Shown piece by piece: positions 32,298-44,659 of a DNA stretch of 64,000 nt. The translations under genes were made by a program, and so were the position numbers. Numbering within the stretch: position 1 is the first letter of the stretch; each line of letters begins with the position of its first letter. The DNA comes from Clitopilus passeckerianus (taxonomy: Eukaryota > Basidiomycota > Agaricomycetes > Agaricales > Entolomataceae). The notes beneath the pieces were generated by a model. That model saw nothing but the letters and a program-made list of their open reading frames with translations, was not told where the DNA came from and did not search any database. Where the stretch lies: positions 868,001 through 932,000 of the forward strand of contig CALYLX010000111.1 of the NCBI GenBank assembly GCA_944990035.1, read 5' to 3'.

Positions 32298-35200
32298 CTA
32301 CGCATCTAGCGCTACAGGCGTCCGTTTCTTCTTCCCAGTCCCCTTTTTCTTTTTCGTCACCTTGATCGGTTCAGGCGTGCTCGTCCTGATGTTGTCGTTC
32401 TCGTCGTCCGGAACTTCGTACGCTGGGACAGAAGACAAAGGCAAAGGAGTAGGTGTTGACCTTCGAGAACTTCCTTGAAGGATGGAGGATTGTGAACTGG
32501 GCAGTGATGAAGGACGAGCGACAGCGTTGGCGGGCATTTCCCCCACCCGGTCGACGATGAATGTTCGTATCTCTGAGGAAGGCTTGAGAGAGGGAAGAAT
32601 CGGGTTGGGAGAAACTGGTAGAGGTGTCAGAACTTATGATAAAATAATCTATTCATGACCTTACCTGGAAGAGGTGGCATATCATCCAATCTGACAACAG
32701 GTATTGAATCCACATCGACTTGAGAGGAGTTCGGCTTATCGTCGAAGATGTAATAGGGATCATCTCGAAGTTGAGCCTGCCGTTCCGCCTTTTTCTACAA
32801 AATAGGAGCAATCTTCAGGTGCATCCGACATATAGGTATCAGGAACGTACCCTTTCTCTTTCTGCAATCTCCTCAGGAGTTTCAGTAACCTCCTCAGCTG
32901 CAGCAGGCGCCAAAAAATCCCCCTCATAATCAACCTCCTGTGCTTTCTTCTTTTTCTTCCCAATTTTCCTCTTGCCTTCACCATCCTCCTCCTTAGCCTT
33001 ACCTTTCCCTTTCTTACTCTTCTTGGCCGCCTTTTCTGCAGGTTCTTCCGGGGCAACTTCCACTGGCGGTGCTACAATCCAAGCATCCAAATCCAAGCCC
33101 TCTGGAACCGGTACAAATTCTTGAGCGCCTGGTGCAACGGGATTGAGCTCGTAGGTGTCAAATAGGGGCTGAATGAGATAAAGGCTCTTGGGGAAGCTGG
33201 GTTCTGCAAGAGAGGCCTCGGACGACGAAAGTGGTGTTGAGAAGCCAGAGGAGCCGGAGGCTCTTGAACGGTGGCCATCGAGGTCAGCTTGGATGAAGCG
33301 GAAGAGTTGAAGGGAGTTTGCAGCCTGGTTTGTGGGGATGGAAGCATTAGTGACAACATAGTACTCTCCTAAGGCCGACCTACCCGTTCCTGGACCTCTA
33401 TATGTGGGCTGCTGACCAACTCGTCCAGCCTGGCTGTTACGGATTGCACAACCTTTCGGGCGTCCGCCAGATGGTCATCTTCCCAGCGCTGTGCAATATC
33501 AGCAACCCATGATCCAAAGATCTTCGTTGCCGCTTGAATATATACAGCAATTATGTCCGGTGTCAGGTTTGATATGAGGGGTTGCAGCAGATATGGCAGC
33601 AGTTCTTCAGGCTCTGCTAGCTCGCTGCATGACGTCAATTAAGAGTTCTCGATACACAGGATAAAATAGGACTTACTCGCAATACTCTCCGCATATCCAA
33701 CCTGCAGCCCAAAGAACCTCCGAACAGCTGCCCTCCTCTTTAGCATTCCTCAACATCGTCTCGTCGCTCAACAGGGTATACATCAGCCTAACCGCATACC
33801 TCCTCACACCTCTCACTCTCCCGACCACGTCAACCAACTGATCCCTGATTTCCTTCCCGATATCGACATTTGCTACATGTGCGAGATCGATGAGGACACT
33901 AATGTACCACTCGAAGTTCTGTACATTCTCGTAAGTGGAGGCGGAGCACATTCCAAGGATGCGTTGACAGAGGACAAGCCTGTACCCAGGCGACTGGCTT
34001 GGCGAAAAGGAGTTCAGGGCAGAGGAAGGGGCGTTGGGTACTGTATGCCTGCTGAGGGATTGGGTGGCGGAGGGGAGGGAAGAGGTGCCATCAGCCACCA
34101 GATGTGAGAGAATTTGTTGGACAATGGGCTGGAGGTTGTGCTTGTTGACCATTGCTGAGACCAGATCGAGGGCCCGCAACCTGATGCTGATATCTTGATC
34201 GCTTACACTTGAGAGAATCATGTCTTGGTAGTCCGCGACGAGGTATGGGTGTGAGGGCACGATCTTTGCCATTGCTAACAAAGCTATGTACTTCACTAAA
34301 TTCAAGAAAGGTATCAGTATCAACATGGGTGAAATTCATGGGACTTCTTACAGTTTTGGTCCGAATCTTCGAGGAAGGTCGCCAATTTCGTGACGCAAGT
34401 CCTTGCTAATGACTCTCCGGATGATCCTTGTAACATGCCTCCAATAATACACGTATGGACACATTCGTAAAGCAGTGAGATGGCCTGCGTGGTTGTGATA
34501 AGTTCGGTTATTGGTGGTTGAAGTTTCTTGACGAGACGTGGCTCGTAAGGCGAAAGAGCTCCCAGCTAAACCGATATATCAGCAAAAGTCAATTTCAGAT
34601 TGGAGATGAGCTACCAGTTTGATAATCTTGATCAGCATCCAATTATTTGATGAAGTTGTCAACAAATGGAAGAACTGAGGCGCTAAATTTAGGTAGTCTT
34701 GGGGACTATCCCTTGCAAGCTCACAAAGAACATTTACAGCCGCTGAGACCACGCCTGCGGAACAACAGAATCACGCTGAGTCGGGAGAAGTTGGAAATTC
34801 GTGAACGCACCTGGATCACAATCCTCCAACTTTTCTTCCAGTCTTGGTCGTGCATTAGGCATGATTTCCGGAGACTGCTTGACCAGTTTATAGAGGGCTA
34901 GGATGGCTCTCTTACGGACATGAGGTTGCGAATGATTTAACATCGCAATCAGCTCCGGCGAGAGGTCTCGTGCAAGTTCTGGGGTGGCGATATTCGAGAG
35001 CCCATTCAATGTAATTGATACATCTGCGGGGTTGGAGCTCAAGTCCTAGACGGCGGTATAAGAGCTTGCATAGCTTCAACGGACCTGATGACGTACCTTC
35101 TTCAGAAGGTTGGTCGTGAGCATGAGCACGTCTGTATCCTCGTTGAAGGATACTGATGCTGCAAGATACCCGACAGTCTTGAGATGGTACTTCGAGCAGG

Positions 35201-35464
35201 ACATGACCTCGATGACATGGAAGGATGCCCACCCCATGTCATAACCCAGCATGTCAAGCTACGATTGGCATGAACGATGTTGCTTCCGTAACGCTTGGTC
35301 GAACTTACATAGGTCAACTTCAGAACAGCACCAGCCTTCAGTTCCATATTATCGCTCTTAATCTCTTTGCGGATTTCATCCACAGCTTTCCCTATGAACT
35401 TGGCTTCATCTTTCTTGTTCGCGCGAAGGCCACGAATGAGATCTTGTAGGGTCCGCTCCCACAT
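32298..35464 (-). CDS. APL5: AP-3 adaptor complex delta subunit
   Basis: Large subunit of the AP-3 coat, which carries cargo such as alkaline phosphatase and vacuolar SNAREs from Golgi or endosomes to the vacuole. The start MWERTLQDLIRGLRANKKDE closely fits the delta-adaptin N terminus. The trunk follows in several exons: KLTYLDMLGYDMGWASFHVI, YHLKTVGYLAASVSFNEDTD, ALYKLVKQSPEIMPNARPRL, KYIALLAMAKIVPSHPYLV and SEVLWAAGWICGEYC. A HEAT/ARM-like solenoid is evident. The C-terminal ear-side region is a basic, low-complexity stretch (KKSKKGKGKAKEEDGEGKRK) typical of delta subunits, then Ser/Pro-rich sequence ending GTGKKKRTPVALDA. I see no frame problem. Exon borders between 32550 and 32850 were not checked base by base. 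Confidence 0.94.
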
Positions 35465-35966
35465 GATCGCGGTTCTCCTGGGGTCCTAGCAGTCAACCAG
35501 CGGCGAAACACCCGGAAAGACTCGTTCTGAAATGGTCTGCTCGACAAACGTGCGGGTTCTTGATGCAACGACGGTAATGTTGGTGTCGACACCAACGCTT
35601 GTAATGGGAGCCAGAGATCAAGCGCAAACACGTGAACGATGGGCTAATTGTGGTCTCCTGCTAGCCGACGCGTTCGTCAAATTCCTTCCTTCTTACAACG
35701 TTCAATATCCATTATCTCTCACAGATTCTGTCAAGATCAAGTCAAGATAAAGAAGACTCCAAGAAGTCGCGTCAATGCTGGATTTTCCTAACACATGGTC
35801 CAAGAATAACTGGAGGGACCATGGAACGTGCATCAGTTCCATACGAACCCTTGTTTCCGGAAGCCACCTTCCTATGATGGACCCTTGTGCAACAACGACC
35901 CTTTCATTTCGGGAATGCGTATAAATAACATGCATCGAGGTCATTTGAAGGTCAACCGTCACGGAG
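35465..35966. other. Divergent promoter region, 502 bases
   Basis: Lies between the 5' ends of the AP-3 delta gene (minus) and the SurE-type gene (plus) and must contain both promoters. TATAAATA (35920-35927) lies about 40 bases before the SurE-type start. Confidence 0.45.
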
Positions 35967-37161
35967 ATGTTCTCGAGCTTGCAATTTGCTTCCTTGTTCT
36001 TGCTCTGTCTTCCCTGGAACGCTCTGTCAACCAGGGTTGTCTTGTCCAACGACGACGGTTGGGCTGTTGCTCAGATTCGCTCCGAATACGATGCTCTCAA
36101 AGCTGCCGGCTACCAGGTTATTCAGAGCCCCAACCATTTGCCACCTAAAACTGACATATTCTCTCCTACACATTTTCAAGGTTGTCCTTTCCGCGCCTGC
36201 CGTCGATAAATCCGGCACGGGCTCTTCAAGTGCCAATCCTACAACTCTGACCCAACCCTGTGAATTCAACACCTGTCCCACCGGCTCTCCTGGCATTGGT
36301 CATAATGCTACCGATCGTATGTACAGCACTCGTCGCAATATGGCTCATGGCTAACACTTCATCCAGCCCTTCTGAACTACGTCAACGCCTACCCGTATGT
36401 TGGATAACCCACTACAGGCTCTCAGATCCTCACACCTTGTGTTCCAGGGTCGACTCAGTTCGTAACGGTATTCAGATTGCTCCCAGCCTCATTGGTGGAC
36501 CTCCGGATATTGTTTTCTGTGGTTCCAATGTCGGCAGTATGTTTTTCACTACTTTTGAGACCCCAAAGCTTTAGCTGATGCACTCTTCCCATAGATAACC
36601 TAGGCTCAACTGTCCTCATTTCTGGCACTGTGTGCGTATACTCCCAAAGCATCTCTGAATGGTTGACTCACTTTTTCCTACAGAGGTGCCGCCTCCGAAG
36701 CTGCCATGGAGGGCTACCCCTCCATCGCTTTCTCCGGTGCCTCCGCGTCTTTCGTCTCCTACACAGCCCTCCAGTCAGACCCGAACTCCTCTGGCATCAA
36801 AGCAGCCAACATCTACACCGCCCTCTCCCTCAAATTCCTCGACACCATCCTCGCTGGAGCCAAAGCAAACAACGTACCAACCATGCCTAAGGGTACCAGC
36901 GTCAACGTTAATTACGCCTCCACCTCCAGCTGCTCCAGCGCGTCCAGCTACAAGTGGGTATTCACCAGGATTAATTCTAGCTCGAGCGCCAAGGATGTCA
37001 CGACTTGCGGGAAGAGCACCCTTCCAGATGAATCATCGACGATTAAGAAGGGTTGCATTGCCACTGTTAGCGTTTTCAACGGGACAACGAAAGCAGATGT
37101 GTCGGCCGATTCACAAGCTGTTGTGTTGAAGAATGTTCAGTCTATCCTTAGCTGTCTGTAG
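35967..37161 (+). CDS. Secreted SurE-type acid phosphatase / nucleotidase
   Basis: Six exons (35967-36116, 36181-36316, 36367-36394, 36448-36536, 36595-36631, 36684-37161) give 305 residues, all phases fitting. A signal peptide (MFSSLQFASLFLLCLPWNAL) is followed immediately by the SurE core RVVLSNDDGWAVAQIR, whose Asn-Asp-Asp binds the metal. Next are VVLSAPAVDKSGTGSS, PPDIVFCGSNVGNNLG (the GxNxG loop) and SGTVGAASEAAMEGYPSIAF, the usual order of SurE proteins. Pairs of Cys near the end suggest disulfides, as expected outside the cell. Bacterial SurE proteins remove phosphate from nucleotides; fungal secreted forms are annotated as acid phosphatases. Several N-glycosylation sites (such as NGT, NSS) are visible. 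Confidence 0.92.
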
Positions 37162-37417
37162 GAGGCTATGCCTATATTACATTTATCTTGTCAAATGAAA
37201 CAAACATAAAGGTTATACACCGTGGCCGTTTTCGGTGCATGCGGAACATCTTATTTCGGAGGAATCTACCCTGTCGAGCCAGAGTGGCGGTGCAGCGCAG
37301 ATGATCACTGGAACGGTTTGGAGTTTTCCTTCAAAGAGCAAGTTTGGCAATTCTGAAAGATCTCCCTTGAAGCTTGATCCCTTATGTCGTTATCACCCTG
37401 GATACGCAGCCCCCCCG

Positions 37418-38908
37418 TCCCAATGTATTTGGCCCCCCACCAGCCCACCCCACCGAAAACGAGGCTTGGAAATCTTATTTCGTACTCTCTGCTTAGACTC
37501 GCGACGAGCTCAACAGGGTCCGGCAAAGCTGCTTCATGAGACTCCTAAGCTTGCTGGAGAAGGAGGAGGATAATGAATTTACCAGACGCTGGGGTCAGAT
37601 TCGCGCAGACAAAGAAGCACTCTTTACCCGGATTTCCAAACTGAACTCAGCACTTGCCCCACATCGGAAGCTCTCATCAGAGATTCTCTCATACATCTTT
37701 GAGCTAACACGAGAGGGAGGATTACAGCTCCACCAGGATCCTGAAAGAATGCCACTCATTCCCCTCCCAGAGAACCAGAATGCAACCTGAAGCAGGTCTG
37801 TGCACTTTGGCGTGACATTGCATCGAGGACGCCAGCTATAGCCAATGATACATGGGACAAAGTCACTCTGGATTACAACCTCATCCCGAACTGGGTTACA
37901 ACCTCCCCAGGTCGGATCAGTTGAATCTCCTCGCCTCCATCCACGAAATCTCCAACTATGCGAAAGGCGTCCTTGACCGCGGGACTCAATCCCTTATTTT
38001 CATCGCAAATTCGCCCTTCAATAAACATGGACATTATTGGCAAGGCGAAATACTGGACCACACGCTTCTAGATTGTGTATTTGTTCTAGGCTTGCCGCAA
38101 CTAGAGGACCTGGAGATAATCCATGAGGAAGCGTCTCAAGAGTTCCTGGATTCATTTGCTCAGGTTCTTCCTGCGCTCCCTCGCTTGAAATCACTCCGAA
38201 GTGAGTTTTATCTGGAAACTGATCAATTCTTACCTCTTCCTCGTCAGTATCACCTTATATATTTATCAAGGAATACTACTAATAATCATCAATGAGGTAG
38301 CTGGCCCGCTCGGCAACTTGACCAGTCTGCACATTGAAATGACTGAGTGTCTAGTCTACCGCTCAGATGAAGGAACCTATACTCTCCTCTCCCTTTGTCC
38401 ACAACTGCAAGAATGCAACATTATCATGGGTTGTGATGAATATCTTCCATTAGCCTCTCAGGCGTCTGACGGCATACTAACGCTGCAATCGCTGAGAAGC
38501 TTCAAGCTCTACAGGAATCGAATTTGCGAACAGGCGCCTGTAGTGTGCAACCCATTGTCACTACTACGCCGTTTGAATTTGCCATTGCTTCAAAGCATTG
38601 ATATCGAAGCGGGTCATATCCAGGATGCTACGGAGATTATTCAAAGCTTCACAGCACGATCACAGTGTTCTCTTCAAAAGTTATCTATCAGCGCTGTGGA
38701 TAACGATGAGAAGGGTTCAGGGCTCGATTGGGACGTCTTGTTTCCTGAATCCCTCTCAAGCCTTACCCAGTTGTATGCACCTGACGAGAAGATTCCTTCA
38801 GATATCCTCCGCAAGGTCGGAAGTGAGGGGTACCTCCCCCTTCTAAAAACCCTCAAGTGTGAAGTGATCGCTATTGATGACAGTTGCAAGGTTGTGAGAA
38901 GTTGTTGA
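37418..38908 (+). pseudogene. Decayed F-box-like/LRR gene, copy 1
   Basis: Recognisable pieces in order: TENEAWKSYFVLSA followed by an in-frame TAG (37494-37496), RISKLNSALAPHRKLSSEIL then SYIFELTREGG (F-box-like), a one-base shift and TGA where copy 2 has a Trp codon, CNLKQVCALWRDIASRTPAI, another shift, then SIHEISNYAKGVLDRGTQSL and the leucine-rich part LPQLEDLEIIHEEASQEFLD. After a possible intron from 38245 the last 200 residues are open (AGPLGNLTSLHIEMTECLVY through LLKTLKCEVIAIDDSCKVV). F-box-like proteins normally bind Skp1 and bring targets to an SCF ubiquitin ligase. With a stop and two shifts this copy cannot make the full protein unless the assembly is wrong. It shares its plan with the copies at 42670 and 44660. 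Confidence 0.7.
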
Positions 38909-39804
38909 GGTCACGATTGATTGCAGCCGGATTCGATGAGGCCAGGCTGAAATATCGTGGCGCCGTCTTTACAGTACCTTGGTACTGTGACGACAAAGAA
39001 TGAAAGATTTTACACCTTATTGGTCCCATCTTTGCTCTCCAAGTCAATATGTTTCTGGTGCATGTTGCCCCCAGGCCTTGCAAGACCTTTGAATTATCTC
39101 GTCAAAAAAGGTTTACTGTACTCTATTGGAATCGAGTAGGGATGGTCACCACCATTTTTCTCGAAGTTCCCGTCCAACTTCAAAGTCTTGGGGAGCTAGG
39201 CCATCTCCTCCTCCTCCATAAATATCCAAGGTAGCTTGGTGCGATTCCCAGCCTTCTCTAGTGATTCTTTCCCATGTCGAGGCTTCACCCAAGCGACGTT
39301 GGGCAAGCTGTTGGCAGACATCGGAGGCTTGGCATAATGGACGGCTGCCGGCTTCCCTGATCAAATCAGGGGGATCTTGAGCCTATGGGCCTAATTTTAG
39401 ACTGGCACCCTTCCTAATATCAATGGCCATGTGTCCAGAGTTTGTGAACGCCTTCGCCTCCAGAAGTCATTCGCTGCCGTCACTGTTACTTGGCTCCGCT
39501 AAAGTTCCGTCGAAGTAATGTCATAGGATGCCTGGATGGCGTTCGCTGTCAAGCGATGGCCTGTCATCCGACTTCAATCGACCACTCGGCAGCCAGCCTG
39601 ACTCAGGAGTCCTACATCGGACTTGATCTCGAAGGTGCAACGGGTCAAGGATGTATGCCCACTGCTTCATTTCTTACAGGTGATCTCTTGGCCCGAGACC
39701 CTTCACGAGGCATCCTAATGGTGAACGCTTCTTCAATTGATCAGCGCTAAGTAGTTCAAATAGCCGCACTGACGGGAAGAAGACACCCCTTGACCTCATC
39801 AACC
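38909..39804. other. Spacer, 0.9 kb, no firm gene
   Basis: Lies between F-box copy 1 and the MFS transporter. A minus-strand open frame of 72 residues (39364-39146, with ASDVCQQLAQRRLGEASTWE) is faintly like the post-F-box region, but too weak to call. The MFS promoter should lie at its right end. Confidence 0.35.
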
Positions 39805-42216
39805 ATGGTGTCCGCCGCTACCACCGTCGTTGAACCAACGAGTAGCATCTTTCATGGTGAAATAGTTGCCGTTAAATCGTTGGAAGATCTCCACGCTGTT
39901 GAATCTGGACAAAAGGATGCCACACTCTCTGGAACGCAACCACAATCGCTGAAAAGTGGCTCCGAAGACTTGACCGAGAAGGCAAGTGATGATGAAAGTC
40001 CAATCTATGTGAGAGTCTCTTTGGGTCAGTGTTTGAGATGTACCTGAGCATGTAACCTAGATTGACTTTGAAGAGGGAGACAGACGTGACCCAGCCAATT
40101 TCAGCATGACGAAAAAATACACAATCACAGCCATGGCAGTCATATTTGCGCTCGTATCAGGTATGTCAGCCAGTTTATTTTTTCCCGGTTCACCAGATTT
40201 CATTTCGTATTTCCAGCATCATCTGCCACTGCTTACAATCTAGGCTTCGAATCAATGATCAAGGAGCTCAACTGTACCCAATTTCAAGCCACCCTGGGGC
40301 TGAGTCTATACGCGCTCGGATTCGGAATCACACCTCTTGTTACCGCCTCATTCAGTGAAGAATTCGGCCGAAAACCTCTGTACGTCGTCTCGGCCATTGG
40401 CGTCCTGTTCATGTTTCTTGCGATTGCAATGTAAGGTCTTTCACTTTCTTCAACCTCCTTTTTCCGACTCGCAATGGCAGGGCCAAAAATATCCAAACTA
40501 TCCTCATATGCCGATTCATCCAGGGTGCCTTTGCATCAACCGGTTCTACAATGGTGGGCGGTACCATCGCCGACATCTGGCCTCTTAGCCAGTGAGTGAC
40601 GTTCTTCCATGCCCCGGTCTCGGCCTCGGGCAGAAGGCGCTCGCTCGGACTGATCCTCATATCCTTCACAGACGAGGTCTTCCGATGTCCGCATTTGCTG
40701 TCGCATCGATCGGAGGGACTGGGTATGGTCCTTTCATGGGCGGTTTGGTCGAGGTCAACTCCAAATTGGGGTGGAGGTGGATTCAGTGGATTCAGATGAT
40801 GTACGTTCTGCTTCCTCTGAAATTGGGATTGGGATTGTAGATCCTTCCGATCCGTTTCCTTCACACCCCTCATGAAATTTCATTCCGATATATCGGCTAA
40901 CCTCGCTCCGCTGTCAGATACTTTGGCGCATATACCGTTTTCGTGCCGTTTCTCATGGCCGAGACACGATCAGCTATTCTTCTCACTCGAATTGCCAAGA
41001 AATTGAGGAAAAAGACAGGTGACAACAGGTATAGAGCACGTGTAGAGGATGAGAGGGCGAGTCTGAAGACCTTACTCTATATTTCTTGCACGAGGGCACC
41101 TTGTCAGTTTTCTTTCTGTTCCGCGAATCTCTGATGCTCACCTGCCGAAGATTTGATGGTGACAGAGCCCGTCGTTGCCAGCTTCAGTCTATGGGTCGGC
41201 TTCCTATGGGGACTTAGCTACGTCCTCGTTGAGTGAGTCTCAGTCGATGATTTCTGATCTTTCTCGACATTTATTTTAACCACCCCTCAGGTCAATTGGT
41301 GGAGCGTTCAAGACTCTCCACGGATTCAACACCGGCCATATCGGCCTGACGTTCCTTACTCTAGTGTGCGTTTCTACACCAGCTATTTGACGACCATATA
41401 TTGAACTTACGTTCAGGATTGGTTCCTTCTTGGGTTTCGCCTCCAATAATCTCATCCAGGAGCGCCTATACAAGTACGCCTTTTCCCTAGGTGTTCTCGT
41501 CCACATATCATCTCACATACTTGAATTATCTACCAGACGTGATCACCCTAAACGAGGACCCGAGGCCCGCCTTCATTCAGCCTGTGCAGCGGCCATGATG
41601 GTTCCTATTGGGATGTTAATCTACGCTTGGACGTCATATCCCCACGTTCACTGGATTGCCATGATGATAGGTATCACGGTGAGTACAGCTCCTTCTCGCG
41701 GACGAGTAGTCCTACTGAGCTAGTTGGGTCAGATATTCATCTGGGCAGCTTACATTGTATACCTCGCGGTATTTGTGTATCTCGCTGACTGGTAAGAAAA
41801 TGGGTAGTGTTCGAGGTCTTTGCTGAGGATACTGATGAAAACCTGGACAGCTACGGGCCATATGCGTCCTCAGCGCTTGCTGGCCAGAGTCTAGCTCGTA
41901 CGTCCTTTCTTTTGATTTCTTTCTACCGCAATGGCTTATACTAGATCAGGTAATCTCATGGGCTTTGCATTTCCCCTGTTCACCTTGCAAATGTACGACA
42001 AACTCGGATACAGATGGGCCAATACATTGTTCGGACTCATAGGAGCAGCTATGATACCAATCCCATTCGTAAGTCTTCTTGATCGACTTTGTAGATCCAC
42101 CTCACTCATGAACGTAATGTCTGGAGGCTCTCTTCTTCTACGGCCCTAAAATTCGAAGCAAAAGCAAATTCTCGAGGGCTGTCATGGAACTTGAAGCTGC
42201 TAAAGAGAAGTCATGA
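39805..42216 (+). CDS. MFS transporter, DHA1 drug:H+ antiporter type
   Basis: Twelve-helix export pump. The ATG is at 39805 and the TGA at 42214-42216. The first exon is a hydrophilic cytosolic N terminus (MVSAATTVVEPTSSIFHGEI) ending before DFEEGDRRDPANFSMTKKY. Family signatures follow: LGLSLYALGFGITPLVTASF then SEEFGRKPLYVVSAIGVLF (the loop 2-3 motif GRKP), CRFIQGAFASTGSTMVGGTI, IADIWPLSQRGLPMSAFAVA and GPFMGGLVEVNSKLGWRWIQ. Later helices are VVASFSLWVGFLWGLSYVLV, GLTFLTLVIGSFLGFASNNL, GMLIYAWTSYPHVHWIAMM and AGQSLARNLMGFAFPLFTLQ; the end is EALFFYGPKIRSKSKFS then AAKEKS. All exon joins I tested keep the frame, so the gene is intact although it stands amid F-box relics. Members export drugs, polyamines or metabolites; the substrate is unknown. 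Confidence 0.93.
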
Positions 42217-42669
42217 GGTATTCATTGATATATTGCCGCTTTGCATTACCATGTCGACTCTCCCGAGTATGATGGCGAAAAGCCTTAGCTGTCCTTTCTC
42301 GATACTGCAGGGACCTTGGGGGGAAATGGGTGACCATTCGATTAGGCCCAATGAATATAATGCATTATGCTATGTAATCTGGTTGAATGAACACAGTCAA
42401 TCCAAAGAAAGCTTGGAAATCTAGGTATCTACCGTTTCAAATAACTCATCAGGTGGAAAAGATCACTTAGAAACCGATAAGCCCCAATATCGGCCTGAGG
42501 AATATCCTCAGGAGTGCCAGTGCACGGTGGGATTTCCCGGTATTGACCTAAGCGATCATTGAGGTCACCGGTCTAGGCAGGGAAACTGGCCGAAAGGTTC
42601 CACACCATGGCCGGCCTCGTCCTGTTCTTCAACCATTAACAGGGCAAGACAACCTATGGCGAATCCAAC
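42217..42669. other. Intergenic spacer, 453 bases
   Basis: Lies between the MFS gene and F-box copy 2. No gene is recognised. Confidence 0.4.
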
Positions 42670-44175
42670 ATGGTGAACGTACCTCCAGTCCACCGGACGG
42701 AAAATGAGGCACGGAAATCGCATTCCAATCTCTCCGCGTCCAACAACGAAGAGTTGGATAGACTCCTATAAAGTTGCTCCACTGCATTTCTAGCCTTAGA
42801 AGAGGAGGATAGCCAACTTACGGAACGCTTGGGACGGGTCCGAAGAGACAAAGAGACGTTAGCATCTTGAATTGCCAAGCTTCAATCCTCACTCGCCCCG
42901 CATCGAAAACTGTCACCAGAGATCATAGTACTCTCTCGTATCTTTGAACTAACCCGGGAATATGGGCTACGGTTGCCACCTAGATCCTGGAAGATTGCTA
43001 GCTCTCCCCTTCCAGTACTACCAGATTGCAGCCTTCAGCAGGTCTGCTCACTCTGGCGTGATGTTGCTTCGAGGACACCAGCTATATTATAGCCAACGAT
43101 ACGTGGGATAAAGTCAACTTAAACTATGACCACATTCGCTGGTTGGACTTTGATTCCCCCCAGCCAGCATTTTCGGAGCTCTGCAATTCCGTACGCAGAT
43201 TAACCACCTATGCGAAGGAAGTGATTCACCGCGGTACTCGATCTCTTGTGGTTAGTATAGATTCAGAGTCGTCTGCACTGCTTAATTTGGGTTGCCGCAT
43301 CCTGGATCATGACCTCCTTAAACTCCCATTTACGAGGCCTGCCACAGCTAGAAGGCCTCCAAATAACCGACGAGGAAGTTTCCTTGGAATTCATGGACGC
43401 AATTGCTTATCTTCTCCCCGCACTCCCTCGCTTGAAGTTTCTCAAGATTGATTTCAACCTCCTTTCCGAAGAATTCTTTCCTCTTCTTTGTCAGTATGAT
43501 CTCCCCATTTCTCAAAAGGATCCTCACGCTTACTGTGGACGCAGCTGGTCCACTCAACAACCTGATTGTGTTGGCCATCAAATACCAGAAGCATTCTGTT
43601 TTCTTTTCTGAAGAGGGAGCATACACACTCCTCTCCGGGTGTCCACAATTGCAAGAATGCAAAATCTATATAGCTTGCGATGACCATCTCCCACTCGTCT
43701 CTCAGAAATCCGATCGTATATTGAAGCTGAAATCGCTGAGAAGCTTGACGCTGACGAGAAGCCTCTGTGAACACACCCCCCCGCCTTGCAACCCACTGAC
43801 GTTACTACGCCGTCTAAACTTGCCCGCCCTCCAAGAACTCAATATCGAGGCATGACAACCTTTGCATAATGGTACACGAATTATCCAAGACTTCGGAGAA
43901 CTGTAGTCGGCCGGCATTCTGGGCTGGATTGGGAAGTCTTGTTCGCCGGATGCTTGGCAGGCCTCACGACTTTGTTACTTTCTGGAGAGAAGCTTCAACC
44001 CGAAATACTCTGCAAGGTTGCAAGTGCGAAGTACCTCTCTCGTCTAGAAGGCTTAGCAGGTGTGGTTCAAGTCGTTGATGACTGCTGCGAGGCTGTAAAG
44101 AAGTTGCTGAAGTCTCGTCCCACAGGAGAAGACTTCCTTTGTATTACATCGACCCACCCTTATTTTAAAAAATAG
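42670..44175 (+). pseudogene. Decayed F-box-like/LRR gene, copy 2
   Basis: From an ATG at 42670 the frame reads MVNVPPVHRTENEARKSHSN, then stops at TAA (42769-42771) and again at TGA (42868-42870). Between and after the stops the family text is clear: DSQLTERLGRVRRDKETLAS, LQSSLAPHRKLSPEI, a small insertion, RIFELTREYGLRLPP, and CSLQQVCSLWRDVASRTPAI. A later frame carries GLPQLEGLQITDEEVSLEF and LLPALPRLKFLKIDFNLLSE; after a possible intron come the leucine-rich AGPLNNLIVLAIKYQ and LLRRLNLPALQELNIEA, then another stop. The C-terminal piece SGEKLQPEILCKVASAKYLS is in a further frame. Two nonsense codons plus several shifts make this a pseudogene. Confidence 0.85.
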
Positions 44176-44291
44176 GGCGGTCATGTGCCTACGTAAATAC
44201 AGGCCACCGCATATGCGCTTTACGAAACTCCCGAGTTTGGGGGGAAGAAAACTGCTATTTATGGGATAATTCCGCCATCATCCACATCCGG

Positions 44292-44551
44292 TATACGGTC
44301 GGCAAATACTCAAAGATCTCATTGAGCGTTTTCAATGCACCCTAGCAATGGGCAACCAAAAACCAACCAATGAGTCGACCTGTAGTTGAAGTCTTTTCCA
44401 TATTCTCCCTGGACTTGCCAATTCCAAGTTGGAAATTGACGATGATTTGCTCTCTTCCAACGTTCTCGGGATGGTTGAAAGGAAAGAATGCCTTCCAAAG
44501 CTACGAAAGCTGAGCTGTCAAGTAGATGCTCTTGATGATACTATTGAATAA
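44292..44551 (+). pseudogene. C-terminal fragment of a further F-box-like copy
   Basis: The short stretch reads RQILKDLIERFQCTLAMGNQ, then after a shift NSKLEIDDDLLSSNVLGMVE and CLPKLRKLSCQVDALDD. These match the end of copy 3 (RKIVKDLVERSQCSLDILVM, DVLPSNVL and CLPKLRTINCPVTARDD). The middle is deleted and the first three quarters of the gene are absent. A 260-base relic sits between copies 2 and 3. Confidence 0.75.
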
Positions 44552-44659
44552 GAGTATGATTCTCACAGCTATTCCGCGCTGTAGGACATAATGTCGTAAG
44601 CTAACCCATCATGCATCGCTCCATCCTGACGAAGCTCAGGCGTCACAATCTGACTTCTC

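Noticed and set aside
36706..37129. Pro/Ser-rich plus-strand frame overlapping the SurE-type gene
   Set aside because: It is another frame of the last SurE exon, whose own frame is conserved.
39146..39364. Minus-strand open frame of 72 residues near F-box copy 1
   Set aside because: Only faintly like the segment after the F-box (VC...W..I), with no start context, no continuation in other exons and no matching sister copy.
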